Below are positions 8,301 through 17,039 of a DNA stretch of 64,000 bases, one piece after another; within the stretch, counting starts at the first letter, position 1; the number at the start of each line of letters is the position of its first letter. The translations under genes and the position numbers were made by a program. Origin of the DNA: Alphaproteobacteria bacterium (lineage in GTDB: Bacteria; Pseudomonadota; Alphaproteobacteria; Ferrovibrionales; Ferrovibrionaceae); the NCBI GenBank assembly GCA_018336035.1, contig JAGXRD010000042.1:1-64000 (forward strand). The letters are read 5' to 3'. The notes under the pieces were generated by a model. It had not been told where the DNA came from, did not search any database, and saw nothing but the letters and a program-made list of their open reading frames with translations.

Positions 8301-9548
8301 TTACTTACCGTCGAACTTCGAGGAGCTCTGCTTCACAACCTTCCAGACAACATCCTGATAGGCCGCGATCCAGTCTGTCTGCGGTACCCATGTGGCCCCG
8401 TCCCACATCTCTATGCGCGTGCGACCGCCGCCGCCATGGTCACTCGCCGTCACGGTGATCGGCGCCATGAGACCGTTTGCGTCGAAATTCATGATCGCTT
8501 CCAGCCCGGCCTTGTAGGTCTCAGCGGTGATCGGATGGCCATGCAACGAAACCGCCTGACGGGCCGCTTCAAACACGATCGAGTACATCGCAAGGCCGGT
8601 GTTATAGAAAACGTCCCGCGTCTTCTCGACCGGGCCACTGCCTTGGCCCTTCTGGTAAAGTTCGGCCACGATCTCCTTGTAGAGTGGAATGTCCTGGCCG
8701 CCGACGACATTCGTGCCGCGCTTGATTCCCTTCGCTGCATCCGCGCCGATGTTGGAGATATCCACCTCGTTGAGCCAGTTGACCGAAATGTATTTCTCCA
8801 CCGGAATGCCGTTGCGCTTCATTTCCTTTGATGCGACCACATGCGCACCGCCGAGCATCCAGCTGATGATGTGGTCGGGTTTGTCCCGGCGCACTTTGGA
8901 CCAGGCGCTCGCCTGGTCGCTGCCAGGGAGTGGAACCGGATAGAGGATCAGTTCAAACCCTTCCTTCTCCGAAAGCGTCTTGAGAATCTCAATGGGCTCC
9001 TGCCCGAAGGGGTAATCGAAGAAGACAAAGCCAACCTTCACATCCGAGAGATTTCCGCCATGCAGTTTCTTGATATAGGCAATGTCGTTGGCTGCCTGGC
9101 CCCAATAGGTCGGTCCAACCGGATAGATCCAGCTGAACACTGTGCCGTCAACGGCGTCGCCTCGCCCAACAAGCGATTGCATCAGAATTCGCTTATCCTT
9201 CAAGGCGCGCGGTAAGATCGCCAGCGAAACAGGCGTGGAAAGCGTGTCGAAAACGAACACGCCGTCGCGGCTGAGCTTGCTGTAGCATTCGACGCCGCGC
9301 TGCGGCTCATTGCCGTGGTCGCGAACGATCACTTCCACCTGCGTCCCACCGATCCCACCTTTCATATTGACGAGGGCGGCAAGATCCAGCGCCGCTTGCG
9401 ACACCTGCGGCGTAGCGAAGGTGTATGCTTTGCTTAGATCGTAGCAAACGCCAACCCTGAATGGCTTGGGATCTGCCGCCTTGGCAGATGCCGAGAGGAG
9501 GCCTGCGGCGAGCAAGGCAAAAGATAATGCCCTTCCAATCGGTCGCAT
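8301..9548 (-). CDS. ABC transporter periplasmic binding protein (LivK-type), copy 2
   Basis: 415 residues with a signal peptide (ALSFALLAAGLLSASAKA) and the same type I binding-protein fold as copy 1. Shared blocks include PFGQEPIEILKTLSEKEGF and PVPLPGSDQASAW, while ligand-facing segments differ (CYDLSKAYTF versus CFDLSKSYTF, FVFDTLSTPVS versus FLFNFLSTPVT). Two divergent binding proteins with a single permease/ATPase set suggest two related ligands for one transporter. It lies between the LivF-type ATPase and copy 1 in the same leftward operon. Confidence 0.9.
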   Translation of the reverse strand: MRPIGRALSFALLAAGLLSASAKAADPKPFRVGVCYDLSKAYTFATPQVSQAALDLAALVNMKGGIGGTQVEVIVRDHGNEPQRGVECYSKLSRDGVFVFDTLSTPVSLAILPRALKDKRILMQSLVGRGDAVDGTVFSWIYPVGPTYWGQAANDIAYIKKLHGGNLSDVKVGFVFFDYPFGQEPIEILKTLSEKEGFELILYPVPLPGSDQASAWSKVRRDKPDHIISWMLGGAHVVASKEMKRNGIPVEKYISVNWLNEVDISNIGADAAKGIKRGTNVVGGQDIPLYKEIVAELYQKGQGSGPVEKTRDVFYNTGLAMYSIVFEAARQAVSLHGHPITAETYKAGLEAIMNFDANGLMAPITVTASDHGGGGRTRIEMWDGATWVPQTDWIAAYQDVVWKVVKQSSSKFDGK

Positions 9549-9577
9549 TTTATCCTCCCAGTCTCATTAAATATCGG

Positions 9578-10396
9578 TCAGCTCAGCCAGCGTTTCCGCC
9601 GGCTGTAGTGTTTGATCTCGTGGAAATTGGTGGCGGAGCCTCCTCCGAGGTAGAACTCCTGAATGTCGGAGTTCGACTTGAGCGCTTGCGCCGTGTCGTG
9701 CATGACGACGCGGCCATTCTCGATCAAATATCCATCGGACACGATCTCCAATGCCGCCAGGGCATTCTGCTCGACCAGTAAAACCGACAATCCCTGTTCC
9801 TTATTGATCCTCCTGATGATGCCGAATATTTCGGTGACCAGGAAAGGGGCCAAGCCGAGACTCGGTTCATCGAGCATCAGAAGACGGGGCTGTGTCATCA
9901 GTGCGCGACCGATCGCCAGCATCTGCTGCTCGCCACCTGAGAGATAGCCCGCCTGGGAGTTCTTCCGTTCAGCGAGGCGCGGGAAGTACTCGTAGATCCT
10001 CTGCTTTTCGGCTTTCAGCGTGGCCCGGTTCATCGAAACCGGCGCGGCCGCTTCCAGGTTCTCGTCTGGGGTCAGGTGTTCGAAGACACGACGACCTTCG
10101 ATCACATGGCAAATCCCCATCTCTACGCGCTGCTGCGCTGGCAGACCGGTGATCACCGAGCCGTCGAAGCTGATCTCGCCGCGACTGATGCGACCCCGCT
10201 CGACCTTCAGAAGGCCGCTGATTGCCTTCAACGTCGTGCTCTTCCCGGCTCCGTTCGACCCGAGTAGCGCCACCATTCCTCCTCTTGGAACCTGAATGGA
10301 AACCCCTTTAATTGCCAGCATGACATTGTCGTAGAGGACCTCGATACTGTTCATCGACAGGATGCTAGCTGCTTCTTTTTCCAGAGCCGGGGTCAT
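9578..10396 (-). CDS. ABC transporter ATP-binding protein (LivF-type)
   Basis: 272 residues with Walker A GSNGAGKST at 46-54, signature LSGGEQQMLAIGRAL and Walker B RLLMLDEPSLGLAP. The LivF subtype is supported by the MGICHVIEGRRVFEHLT motif. It works as a heterodimer with the LivG-type ATPase (14282-15136) on the cytoplasmic face. An in-frame ATG at 10354 is an alternative start; 10396 is chosen because GAGG precedes it in the end of the upstream permease gene. The roughly 25-residue basic tail (HYSRRKRWLS) is longer than in typical LivF. Confidence 0.92.
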   Translation of the reverse strand: MTPALEKEAASILSMNSIEVLYDNVMLAIKGVSIQVPRGGMVALLGSNGAGKSTTLKAISGLLKVERGRISRGEISFDGSVITGLPAQQRVEMGICHVIEGRRVFEHLTPDENLEAAAPVSMNRATLKAEKQRIYEYFPRLAERKNSQAGYLSGGEQQMLAIGRALMTQPRLLMLDEPSLGLAPFLVTEIFGIIRRINKEQGLSVLLVEQNALAALEIVSDGYLIENGRVVMHDTAQALKSNSDIQEFYLGGGSATNFHEIKHYSRRKRWLS

Positions 10397-10403
10397 CTGC
10401 GGC

Positions 10404-11477
10404 CTACCTCTTCAGTTGATCAAAGGGCCACACCATCAGGTAGTCGCGGATGTTGCCATAGAGCTTGCCGAGACCTAGAGGTTCGACCATCAGAATGATG
10501 ATGATGAGCGCTCCATAGGTGGCCGTTGGAATGTGGGCCAGCGTTTCGACATTCAGCTGAAGCCCTAGTGCTATCGCGCCTTTCGCCACGATTCCGTTGA
10601 CGACACCGGGGGCCAGCAGGATGAGCGCTACCCCAAAAAAGGTGCCGATTGTGCTGCCGAGGCCGCCAACGATGACCATCGCCAGAACCTGAATCGACAC
10701 GGTGACGGAAAACTGCTCGGGTGCGGCTAGAAAGAAGAATGTAGCAACGAGGACCGCTCCGCTAACTCCGCCGATAAAGGAGGAGGTCGCGAAGGCAACA
10801 ATCTTGTAGTAGAAGCTATTCACTCCGAGAATGGCTGCTGCGTAATCCTTCTCACGAACGGCGACTAGCGCACGACCGAGGCCGGTACGGCGCAGGTTCA
10901 ACATGAAAACAGTTACCAGAAGGCACCAGGAGAAGGCGATATAGTACAGGCCGATGTCCGACGTGATTGGCTGGCCCAGAAGAGCAAATGTAGGCGCCTG
11001 CAGCGAAGCATGCGAGCCGCCCGAGATCGCGGGGGAATGGGTCAGCACCCAATCCATGACAAACTGCATGGCCAGCGTGGTCAAAGCCAGATACAGGCCC
11101 TTCACCCGCAGGGCCGCGAAGGCAAACAGGCTGCCGACAACGGAGGCGGAGATTCCACCGATAAGGAGCGCAAACTCCCAGGGGATTCCGAACTTGGCCG
11201 CGTGAACGGCCGAATATGCACCCACGGCCATCACCGCCGCATAGCCAAGGTGCAGTTGGCCAGCCCAACCCGTCACTAGGTTGAGGCCGAGCGCCGCTGC
11301 CGTCCAGACAAGCCAGGGTAACAAATAGCTGTTGAGGTACAGCGACCCGACAAGGAGCGGTGCTACGAGGCCAAGCGCGAGAAAGAAGAGCGCAAGATTT
11401 CTGTCGGCTGGAATCCTGTAGAGCCGACTTTCGGATACGTAGCTGTTATGATGAACCCCGGATAGCCTGTAGAACAT
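10404..11477 (-). CDS. ABC transporter permease (LivM-type)
   Basis: About 357 residues from ATG 11477, 5 bases downstream of the LivH-type stop. Many hydrophobic helices are visible, with the LivM hallmark GLNLVTGWAGQLHLGYAAVMAVGAYSA-like region (around residues 75-100) and the coupling stretch GRALVAVREKDYAAAILGVN. It pairs with the LivH-type permease in the inner membrane. The gene order permease-permease-ATPase-binding protein is typical of the hydrophobic-amino-acid/carboxylate uptake family, although an acyl-CoA synthetase gene separates it from LivG. Confidence 0.92.
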   Translation of the reverse strand: MFYRLSGVHHNSYVSESRLYRIPADRNLALFFLALGLVAPLLVGSLYLNSYLLPWLVWTAAALGLNLVTGWAGQLHLGYAAVMAVGAYSAVHAAKFGIPWEFALLIGGISASVVGSLFAFAALRVKGLYLALTTLAMQFVMDWVLTHSPAISGGSHASLQAPTFALLGQPITSDIGLYYIAFSWCLLVTVFMLNLRRTGLGRALVAVREKDYAAAILGVNSFYYKIVAFATSSFIGGVSGAVLVATFFFLAAPEQFSVTVSIQVLAMVIVGGLGSTIGTFFGVALILLAPGVVNGIVAKGAIALGLQLNVETLAHIPTATYGALIIIILMVEPLGLGKLYGNIRDYLMVWPFDQLKR

Positions 11478-11481
11478 CGCG

Positions 11482-12369
11482 TCAAACCCTTTCGATGTCA
11501 GTACGGCCAAACAGGCCATGGGGCCGAAGCATGACGGTGAGGATCAGCACTGCTGCCATGATCAGGTCGCGGCTGCCACCGCCCACGAACGGGTCCAGAT
11601 AAGCGGACCCTACATTCTCAATGATTCCGAGAATGATCCCCGCGAGCACCGCGCCAAATATGCTGTCCAGGCCCCCAAGGACCGCTACGGTCAGACCTTT
11701 GAGCAGCAGGAGCGACAGCGATTGGTCGACGCCCTGGATTTCGCCCCATATGATGCCTGCTGACACCGCAACGATCGAAGCCAGTCCCCACGACAGGCCA
11801 ACGCCCCGTTCGACGGATATGCCGACGGACCATGAGGCCATGTAATCGTCGGCTATCGCGCGCAGACGGATACCCAGCCGGGTGCGGAAGAATAGGACGA
11901 AAACCACAAACAACAGGATGGCCACCGCAGCGCCAAGCAAATGGATGCGGCTGACCAATATGTCGCCTACGAAGAGTGGTTCATAACTCACGCCCAGGTC
12001 GACCGACCGGGAGGTGCCCCCCCAGATCGCTAATGTCGTGCCGCGCAGAAAGATGTCGATCCCCAGCGTCATCATGAGGATCATCACGACCGGCCTGCCA
12101 GCGAGCCGGCGCAGCGCAACCCGCTCGATCCCCATACCGAAAACGAACATGACGACCGCTGCCAGCGGGATCGCGACCCATAGCGGAAGCCCCATATCGT
12201 GAGCCAGGGCCAATACCACGTAGGCTCCCGCCATGGTGAGTCCGCCTTGCGATAGGTTTGGCACGGAAGAGGCCTTGTAGATCAGTACTAGGCCGATCGC
12301 GAACAGCGAATAGAGCAACCCGGTGAGAACTCCGTTCACCGCTAGTTCGGCCAGGAGAATCAAATCCAT
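11482..12369 (-). CDS. ABC transporter permease (LivH-type)
   Basis: 295 residues with about eight hydrophobic segments. Family features include NGVLTGLLYSLFAIGLVLIY at the N-terminus, SVPNLSQGGLTMAGAY, the coupling-helix region GIRLRAIADDYMASWSVGI, and GGLDSIFGAVLAGIILGIIENV. The ATG directly abuts the stop codon of the acyl-CoA synthetase gene, with GGGAGG inside that gene's end, so translation is coupled to it. Confidence 0.93.
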   Translation of the reverse strand: MDLILLAELAVNGVLTGLLYSLFAIGLVLIYKASSVPNLSQGGLTMAGAYVVLALAHDMGLPLWVAIPLAAVVMFVFGMGIERVALRRLAGRPVVMILMMTLGIDIFLRGTTLAIWGGTSRSVDLGVSYEPLFVGDILVSRIHLLGAAVAILLFVVFVLFFRTRLGIRLRAIADDYMASWSVGISVERGVGLSWGLASIVAVSAGIIWGEIQGVDQSLSLLLLKGLTVAVLGGLDSIFGAVLAGIILGIIENVGSAYLDPFVGGGSRDLIMAAVLILTVMLRPHGLFGRTDIERV

Positions 12370-14289
12370 CTAAACCTCCCTTATTGGGAGGGTGCGGTCG
12401 ACCCTTCCCGTATCGCCCGTTTCGTAAGTCACCACAGCGCTGACATGGACGTGCTTTGAGCCGTCATAAAGTGCCGCAATCACCTTCTCGTAGCGGTCTT
12501 CGACCACCTTTCGACGCAGTTTGCGGGTGCGCGTGATCTCACCATCGTCGGGGTCGAATTCCTTGTGCAGGCTAACGAACCTCTTGAGCTGTAGAGGTTT
12601 CGGGAGGGTTTTGTTGAGTCGCCGAAAAGCCTCTCGCAGGAGCGTAGCCACTTCTTCTCGCTGCGACAGATCGGCATAGGAAACATAGGGCACTCCATTC
12701 ACTTCGGCCCAGTGGCCCACGGCATCTATATCGATGCAAACCATCGCCGTCAGCTCGTCGCGGTCGGACCCGATCACCGCAGCGTCTTTAATGTATGGGC
12801 TGAACTTCAGCCGGTTCTCGATATAATTGGGTACATAGCGTTCACCGGCTTTTGTGTGCATAACTTCTGAGACGCGGCCGAGCACTACGAGATGACCATC
12901 GTCTTCGAGATAGCCGGCATCACCGGTATGCAGCCAGCCATCGATAAGCGTCTCGGCCGAAGCGGCGGGATTTCGATAGTATCCTGCGAAAACGCTGTCC
13001 GCCTTCAGGAGAATTTCGCCCTTATCGGCAATTTTCACCTCGACGCCAGGGGCGGGCTTGCCTACGGTGTGGAGGCGCACCTCATCGGGTGCTTGGATCG
13101 CGTTGATGGCGCTGTTCTCCGTCTGACCGTAGAGTTGGCGCAGCTTGATCCCGAGCGCTCGATAAAATACGAATGTGTCCTCTCCGATCGCCTCGCCTCC
13201 GGTGAAGGCGTTCGTAAGACGACTCATGCCGAACTGATCCTTGATCGGGCCGAAGACGAGCAATTCTCCAAGGAATCGTCCGAGCCACTCGAGAGCGCCG
13301 CGGTTCTTGCCGTCGAGCTTCCGCCGCTCGGCAGCGATGGCCCAGTCCATGAAGAAGTGATAGAGGCGCTTCTTCAGCGGCCTGGAATTCTCGATGCCCA
13401 CTTGAATGGTGGTCAGAATGTTGTCCCAGCTGCGCGGCGCGGCCAGGTAGAAAGTCGGTGCGATTTCGCGCAGATCCCGCAGCACAGTTTCTTGTCGTTC
13501 GGGCACATTGACGGTAAAGCGCAACAAAAGCGCGGCGGCTACCGAGATTGCGTAATCGCCTACCCAGGCCATCGGAAGATAGGCCAAAATCTCCTCTTCG
13601 AAATCGAAGGCGCCGGCGGCATGGCCGTTCCGTGCCGCCGCTAGGACGTTCTTCTGGCTCAGCACAACGCCCTTGGGCTTGCCAGTCGTGCCCGACGAAT
13701 GCAGGAACACCGCCGGATCGTCGGGCTTCGCTCGACCAATCAGGTCCTCGCGCAAACCCGGCTCACCATTGAAACGGCGGCTGCCGATCTCGATGAGATC
13801 TTCCCAGGACATGAGCCCGGGTAGCTCGGAAAAGCCGAGGCCACGGGCATCGTCATAGACGATGTGTTTCAACTGCGTGGCTCCGGCACTACGCAGTTCC
13901 AAGATCTTGTCCACCTGCTCCTGGTCCTCGGCAAGAGCGGCCACGACGCTCGTCTCGTCCACGAAAAGCTGGAGCTCTTCCAGCGTGGTGCCCGGAAAGG
14001 CCGGCATTGCGTGGACCCCGAGCATGGCCAGTGCCAGCATACCGCAATAGAGGCGAACGCGATTATCGCCGAGAATGAGCACCGCGTCACCCCGCTTCAA
14101 GCCGAGCCCATCTAGACCGGCCGCGCAGGTCAGCACTTCTTCGGCATATTGAGACCAGGTGGTTGCCTTCCAGATCCCGCGCTCTTTTTCGCGCAACGCG
14201 ATGTCGTTGGGGTGCTCGGACGCATTCCTCATTAAAACCGAAGCAATGGTTTCTCCCGCGATCGTCCGGCTTTTTGAGTTCTCAGCCAT
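12370..14289 (-). CDS. Long-chain-type acyl-CoA synthetase (AMP-forming) inside the ABC operon
   Basis: About 639 residues from ATG 14289, which overlaps the LivG stop by 8 bases. ANL-family motifs are present: P-loop HSSGTTGKPKGVV, the mid-domain LRQLYGQTENS, and the C-terminal hinge DDGHLVVLGRVSEVM. Length and the long insertion match FadD15/long-chain synthetases that activate hydrophobic acids to CoA thioesters with ATP. Its position between the ABC ATPase and permease genes implies uptake coupled to activation, a common arrangement for aromatic, fatty or terpenoid acids. The exact substrate cannot be read from the sequence. Confidence 0.9.
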   Translation of the reverse strand: MAENSKSRTIAGETIASVLMRNASEHPNDIALREKERGIWKATTWSQYAEEVLTCAAGLDGLGLKRGDAVLILGDNRVRLYCGMLALAMLGVHAMPAFPGTTLEELQLFVDETSVVAALAEDQEQVDKILELRSAGATQLKHIVYDDARGLGFSELPGLMSWEDLIEIGSRRFNGEPGLREDLIGRAKPDDPAVFLHSSGTTGKPKGVVLSQKNVLAAARNGHAAGAFDFEEEILAYLPMAWVGDYAISVAAALLLRFTVNVPERQETVLRDLREIAPTFYLAAPRSWDNILTTIQVGIENSRPLKKRLYHFFMDWAIAAERRKLDGKNRGALEWLGRFLGELLVFGPIKDQFGMSRLTNAFTGGEAIGEDTFVFYRALGIKLRQLYGQTENSAINAIQAPDEVRLHTVGKPAPGVEVKIADKGEILLKADSVFAGYYRNPAASAETLIDGWLHTGDAGYLEDDGHLVVLGRVSEVMHTKAGERYVPNYIENRLKFSPYIKDAAVIGSDRDELTAMVCIDIDAVGHWAEVNGVPYVSYADLSQREEVATLLREAFRRLNKTLPKPLQLKRFVSLHKEFDPDDGEITRTRKLRRKVVEDRYEKVIAALYDGSKHVHVSAVVTYETGDTGRVDRTLPIREV

Positions 14290-15136
14290 GCGCGCCCCCG
14301 ATATACGCGTCAACGACACGGGGATCCTTGACGACCTCCTTGGGAAGCCCACTGGCGATCATCTCGCCATAATTGAGCGCCAGCATCCGGTCACAGATTC
14401 CGGTAATGACATCCATGTGGTGTTCGATCAGCAGGACGCTGATGCCCCGTTCGGCTCTCGCATCGAGAATAAAACGGGCCATGTACCCCTTCTCCTCCTG
14501 GTTCATGCCCGCCATGGGCTCGTCGAGAATGAGAAGATGAGGTTCGGCGACCAGCGCTCGCGCGAGTTCCACCCGCTTCTTGAGACCGATCGGGATGCCA
14601 TCCACGAGTTCGTTGCGGATGCTCTCCAGTTGGAGGAACTCGATCACTTCCTCGACGACTTCCCGATTCCTCATCTCTTCTGGTCGCGCCAACCACCAGT
14701 ACAGTGCGGTGGGAAAAACACCGGGCTTCATGTGGATGTGACGCCCCAAAAGAATATTCTCAAGAACGCTCATGCCGTTGAACAGAGCGAGGTTCTGGAA
14801 AGTTCGGGCAACCCCAAGCGTAGCAACCTTGTGAGGCGCGGTGCCTGTGATGTCCTTGCCATCGAGATATATCGAGCCTTTGTTCGGTGGATAGAATCCG
14901 GTGATCGCATTGGTCACCGTCGTCTTTCCGCTCCCGTTTGGGCCGACAAGTCCGAATATCTCGCCTCTGCGAATACTGAGGTCAACACCGGTAACGGCAA
15001 CGATACCGCCGAACCGACGTTCGATCCCGCAGCACTCCAATACAGGAGGTACTTTGGCGTCTGCTTGACGCCGGTTGTAATTGTTATCCATTTCTTTCAT
15101 ATCGCCGTCGAAGCTCTTGTTAGTATCACGCGACAC
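14282..15136 (-). CDS. ABC transporter ATP-binding protein (LivG-type)
   Basis: 284 residues: Walker A GPNGSGKTT, LivG marker GVARTFQNLALFNGMSVLEN, Walker B LLILDEPMAGMN, and the switch His in IEHHMDVI. The signature site reads PIGLKKRVELARAL, unlike canonical LSGGQ but within the range seen in LivG proteins. The first possible start is a GTG at 15136 that overlaps the SDR stop; ATG at 15100 or 15091 would remove a poorly conserved head, so the start is uncertain. Confidence 0.9.
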   Translation of the reverse strand: MSRDTNKSFDGDMKEMDNNYNRRQADAKVPPVLECCGIERRFGGIVAVTGVDLSIRRGEIFGLVGPNGSGKTTVTNAITGFYPPNKGSIYLDGKDITGTAPHKVATLGVARTFQNLALFNGMSVLENILLGRHIHMKPGVFPTALYWWLARPEEMRNREVVEEVIEFLQLESIRNELVDGIPIGLKKRVELARALVAEPHLLILDEPMAGMNQEEKGYMARFILDARAERGISVLLIEHHMDVITGICDRMLALNYGEMIASGLPKEVVKDPRVVDAYIGGAHG

Positions 15137-15980
15137 GGAAATAGTCGGGCCGACCTGTCGGCCAGGGGTCGCCCCATAGCTGCTGGCCCCCGTCCACCGT
15201 CAACACTTCGCCAGTAATGAACTTGCCGGAGGGCGCAGCCAAATAGACCACTGCTTCGGCGACATCCCATTCGTCGCCGGCGTGGCGCATCGGGTTCGAC
15301 TCCTCAAATGTCGCAGCCCCCTCCCTGGGATATCGCGCGAACCCGGTGCTTTCACAGCATCCCGGCGCCACGCAGTTGACACGAATGGTGTGCGGCGCCC
15401 ACTCAACAGCCACCGATTTCGACAGGTAGATGACGCCCGCGCGCGCGGCGCAGCTATGTGCGATACCGGGCATCCCGCGCCAGATATCGGCGACAATGCT
15501 CACGATGGCGCCAGGGCGCCCGGCTTTGACCCAGTTCCGAGCCGCGGACTGCATCATCCACCAGGTCCCATTGAGGTTTGTATCGATAACGGCGTTCCAG
15601 CCCTTCGGCGTGTAGTCAAGGGCGGGCTGCGGAAACTGTCCGCCGGCATTGTTCACCAGAATGTCGAACCCGCCGAACTGATCGCTCACAGTATCGATGA
15701 AATTCTGCACCTGCTCGGGGTTCCGGATCGTCATGGGATGAGCGAGCACCTGCCCGCCAAAGCCACGCAGGAATTTCGCGGCTTCTGCGAGCTTTTCCTC
15801 ATTCCGTCCGTTGATGGCAAGATTGGCCCCGAGACGTGCGAATAAGGTGGCGATTGCCAGACCCAGACCGCCCCCCGCGCCGGTCACGACAATGGTTTTT
15901 CCCGAAAACAACCCGTTGGCAAACACCGTTTGGTGATTGCGCAGTCGTTCACGGGAAAACCCGTAACCGGCTTCCGGCAT
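15126..15980 (-). CDS. SDR oxidoreductase, PECR/dienoyl-CoA-reductase-like
   Basis: 284 residues, Rossmann fold with VVTGAGGGLG (32-40) and the NNAGG loop (110-114). The classical Tyr-x3-Lys is replaced by Ser176 to Arg180 in HSCAARAGV, the same variant as in the peroxisomal trans-2-enoyl-CoA reductase/dienoyl-CoA reductase branch. It therefore probably reduces an unsaturated acyl-CoA rather than a 3-oxoacyl-CoA. It is the first gene of the 12-gene transporter operon, with GGGAGGGG before the ATG and operator 3 located 50 bp upstream. The SDR at 39678-40535 shares the active-site substitution. Confidence 0.82.
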   Translation of the reverse strand: MPEAGYGFSRERLRNHQTVFANGLFSGKTIVVTGAGGGLGLAIATLFARLGANLAINGRNEEKLAEAAKFLRGFGGQVLAHPMTIRNPEQVQNFIDTVSDQFGGFDILVNNAGGQFPQPALDYTPKGWNAVIDTNLNGTWWMMQSAARNWVKAGRPGAIVSIVADIWRGMPGIAHSCAARAGVIYLSKSVAVEWAPHTIRVNCVAPGCCESTGFARYPREGAATFEESNPMRHAGDEWDVAEAVVYLAAPSGKFITGEVLTVDGGQQLWGDPWPTGRPDYFRVA

Positions 15981-16030
15981 GATGCCCCTCCCAAATGCGG
16001 ACCGGACTGTTGTCCTTGATCTGGCCGAAC

Positions 16031-16044
16031 CTAACGCATGTTAG
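16031..16044. promoter_or_regulatory. Regulon palindrome, site 3
   Basis: CTAACGCATGTTAG, 50 bp upstream of the SDR start. It would control the whole 12-gene uptake/activation/ETF operon, about 12.4 kb. It lies only about 45 bp from the inserted IS remnant, so the promoter survived the insertion. Confidence 0.75.
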
Positions 16045-16088
16045 AAAAACAAGCAACCCCCAATTACAAACGGCCTCGCTCCGGGGTT

Positions 16089-16789
16089 TTAGGTTTCGTG
16101 GACGAAAGGCGGCCATTGTATGATGGCCGCGATTGAGACGGAGACGAGGAAAGAATCCGCCGATTTGTCGTATCAGGTGGCGACGCGGCGCCAGTTCTTC
16201 AGCTTGTTGAACATGCGTTCGATGCTGTTGTGCTCTTTGGCGGTCTCGCGGTCGAGGTCGACAGACTGCCTGCGATTGCGGCCTGCCGGAATCACCGGCT
16301 CGATCCCGGCTTTGTGCAGTTCCACGCGGATCGCATCGCTGTCGTATCCCTTGTCGCCACCGCGCGCTTGGATGCGGTCGTCGATCATCCGCAGCAGCGT
16401 CATAAAACCCTGCGTATCGTGCGCCTGGCCCGGCGTGAGCGCGAAGCCGAACGGGCAGCCGGGCGTCGCAGCGGACGTGGATTTTGGTCGAGAAGCCACT
16501 GCGAGAGCGGCCAAGCGCTTCCTGATTTTGAGTCCCCTTTTTATACCGACCGCGCAGTGATGTGCCCGGATCACGGTGCTGTCCACCCTGTCAGCACGTC
16601 GGTCCCGGCTCGCCAGGTCGGTCCGCTTTTCCAGGATGACATCGAACACCCCGGTTATCACCCAGCGGCGGAAGCGACAGAACACACTGTTCCATTTGCT
16701 GTACTCATCCGGCAGGGGTCGCCAATGCGAACCGGTCCGGGCCACCCACAGGATGCCCTCGAAAAGCGCTCCAGATATCGGCCCATCCA
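16089..16789 (-). mobile_element. IS5-family transposase remnant (degenerate)
   Basis: DDE transposase of IS5 type: ILWVARTGSHWRPLPDEYS, RVDSTVIRAHH, GFALTPGQAHD, GGDKGYDSD, PVIPAGRNRR and IERMFNKLKNWRRVAT. It carries several lesions. The N-terminus (about 35 residues) is absent and replaced by flavoprotein codons. Two compensating frame changes bracket about 85 bp (around 16540 and 16455), where the family sequence GTQNQEALGRSRSGFSTKIH appears in another frame. A CGA-to-TGA change at 16175-16173 stops the frame before YDKSADSF, which then continues to 16089. No clear terminal inverted repeats were found. The element marks the left edge of the inserted block. Confidence 0.85.
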
Positions 16790-16955
16790 GTCCGCCGCCG
16801 CGCCCGGTCATCAGAATTTTGCGTCCCATGCGGGGCGTGCGCTCGAAGACGCTGACGGCGATGCCGGCGCCGGCGATCAGCTCGGCGGCCATCAGACCGG
16901 CCGGGCCGCCGCCGATGATGGCAACATGGCGATCGTTCAGGATTGTGACGATCAT
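16790..16955 (-). pseudogene. Flavoprotein (HI0933/BaiN-like) N-terminal fragment
   Basis: About 55 codons: HVAIIGGGPAGLMAAELIAG is a dinucleotide-binding GxGxxG motif, followed by VFERTPRMGRKILMTGRGG, as in HI0933-like FAD oxidoreductases. Similarity ends at GRGGG, where the frame runs straight into the IS5 transposase. This is a gene cut by the IS event, formerly the last gene of the GntR-led operon. Confidence 0.75.
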
Positions 16956-17039
16956 GACGTCCGGACAGGGCAGAAAGCGGGAGGGTTATCGCATGGATGA
17001 CCCTCCGGTGCACCAGCCGGGAAAAACCCGTGTTGCGGC

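Noticed and set aside
15117-15123. TTGTTAG half-site near the SDR/LivG junction
   Set aside because: Only one arm of the regulon palindrome; the other arm is not CTAAC and the position is inside coding sequence.
16440-16560. Programmed frameshift in the IS5 transposase at the A5G run
   Set aside because: A second, opposite frame change and a nonsense codon follow, so decay explains the pattern better.
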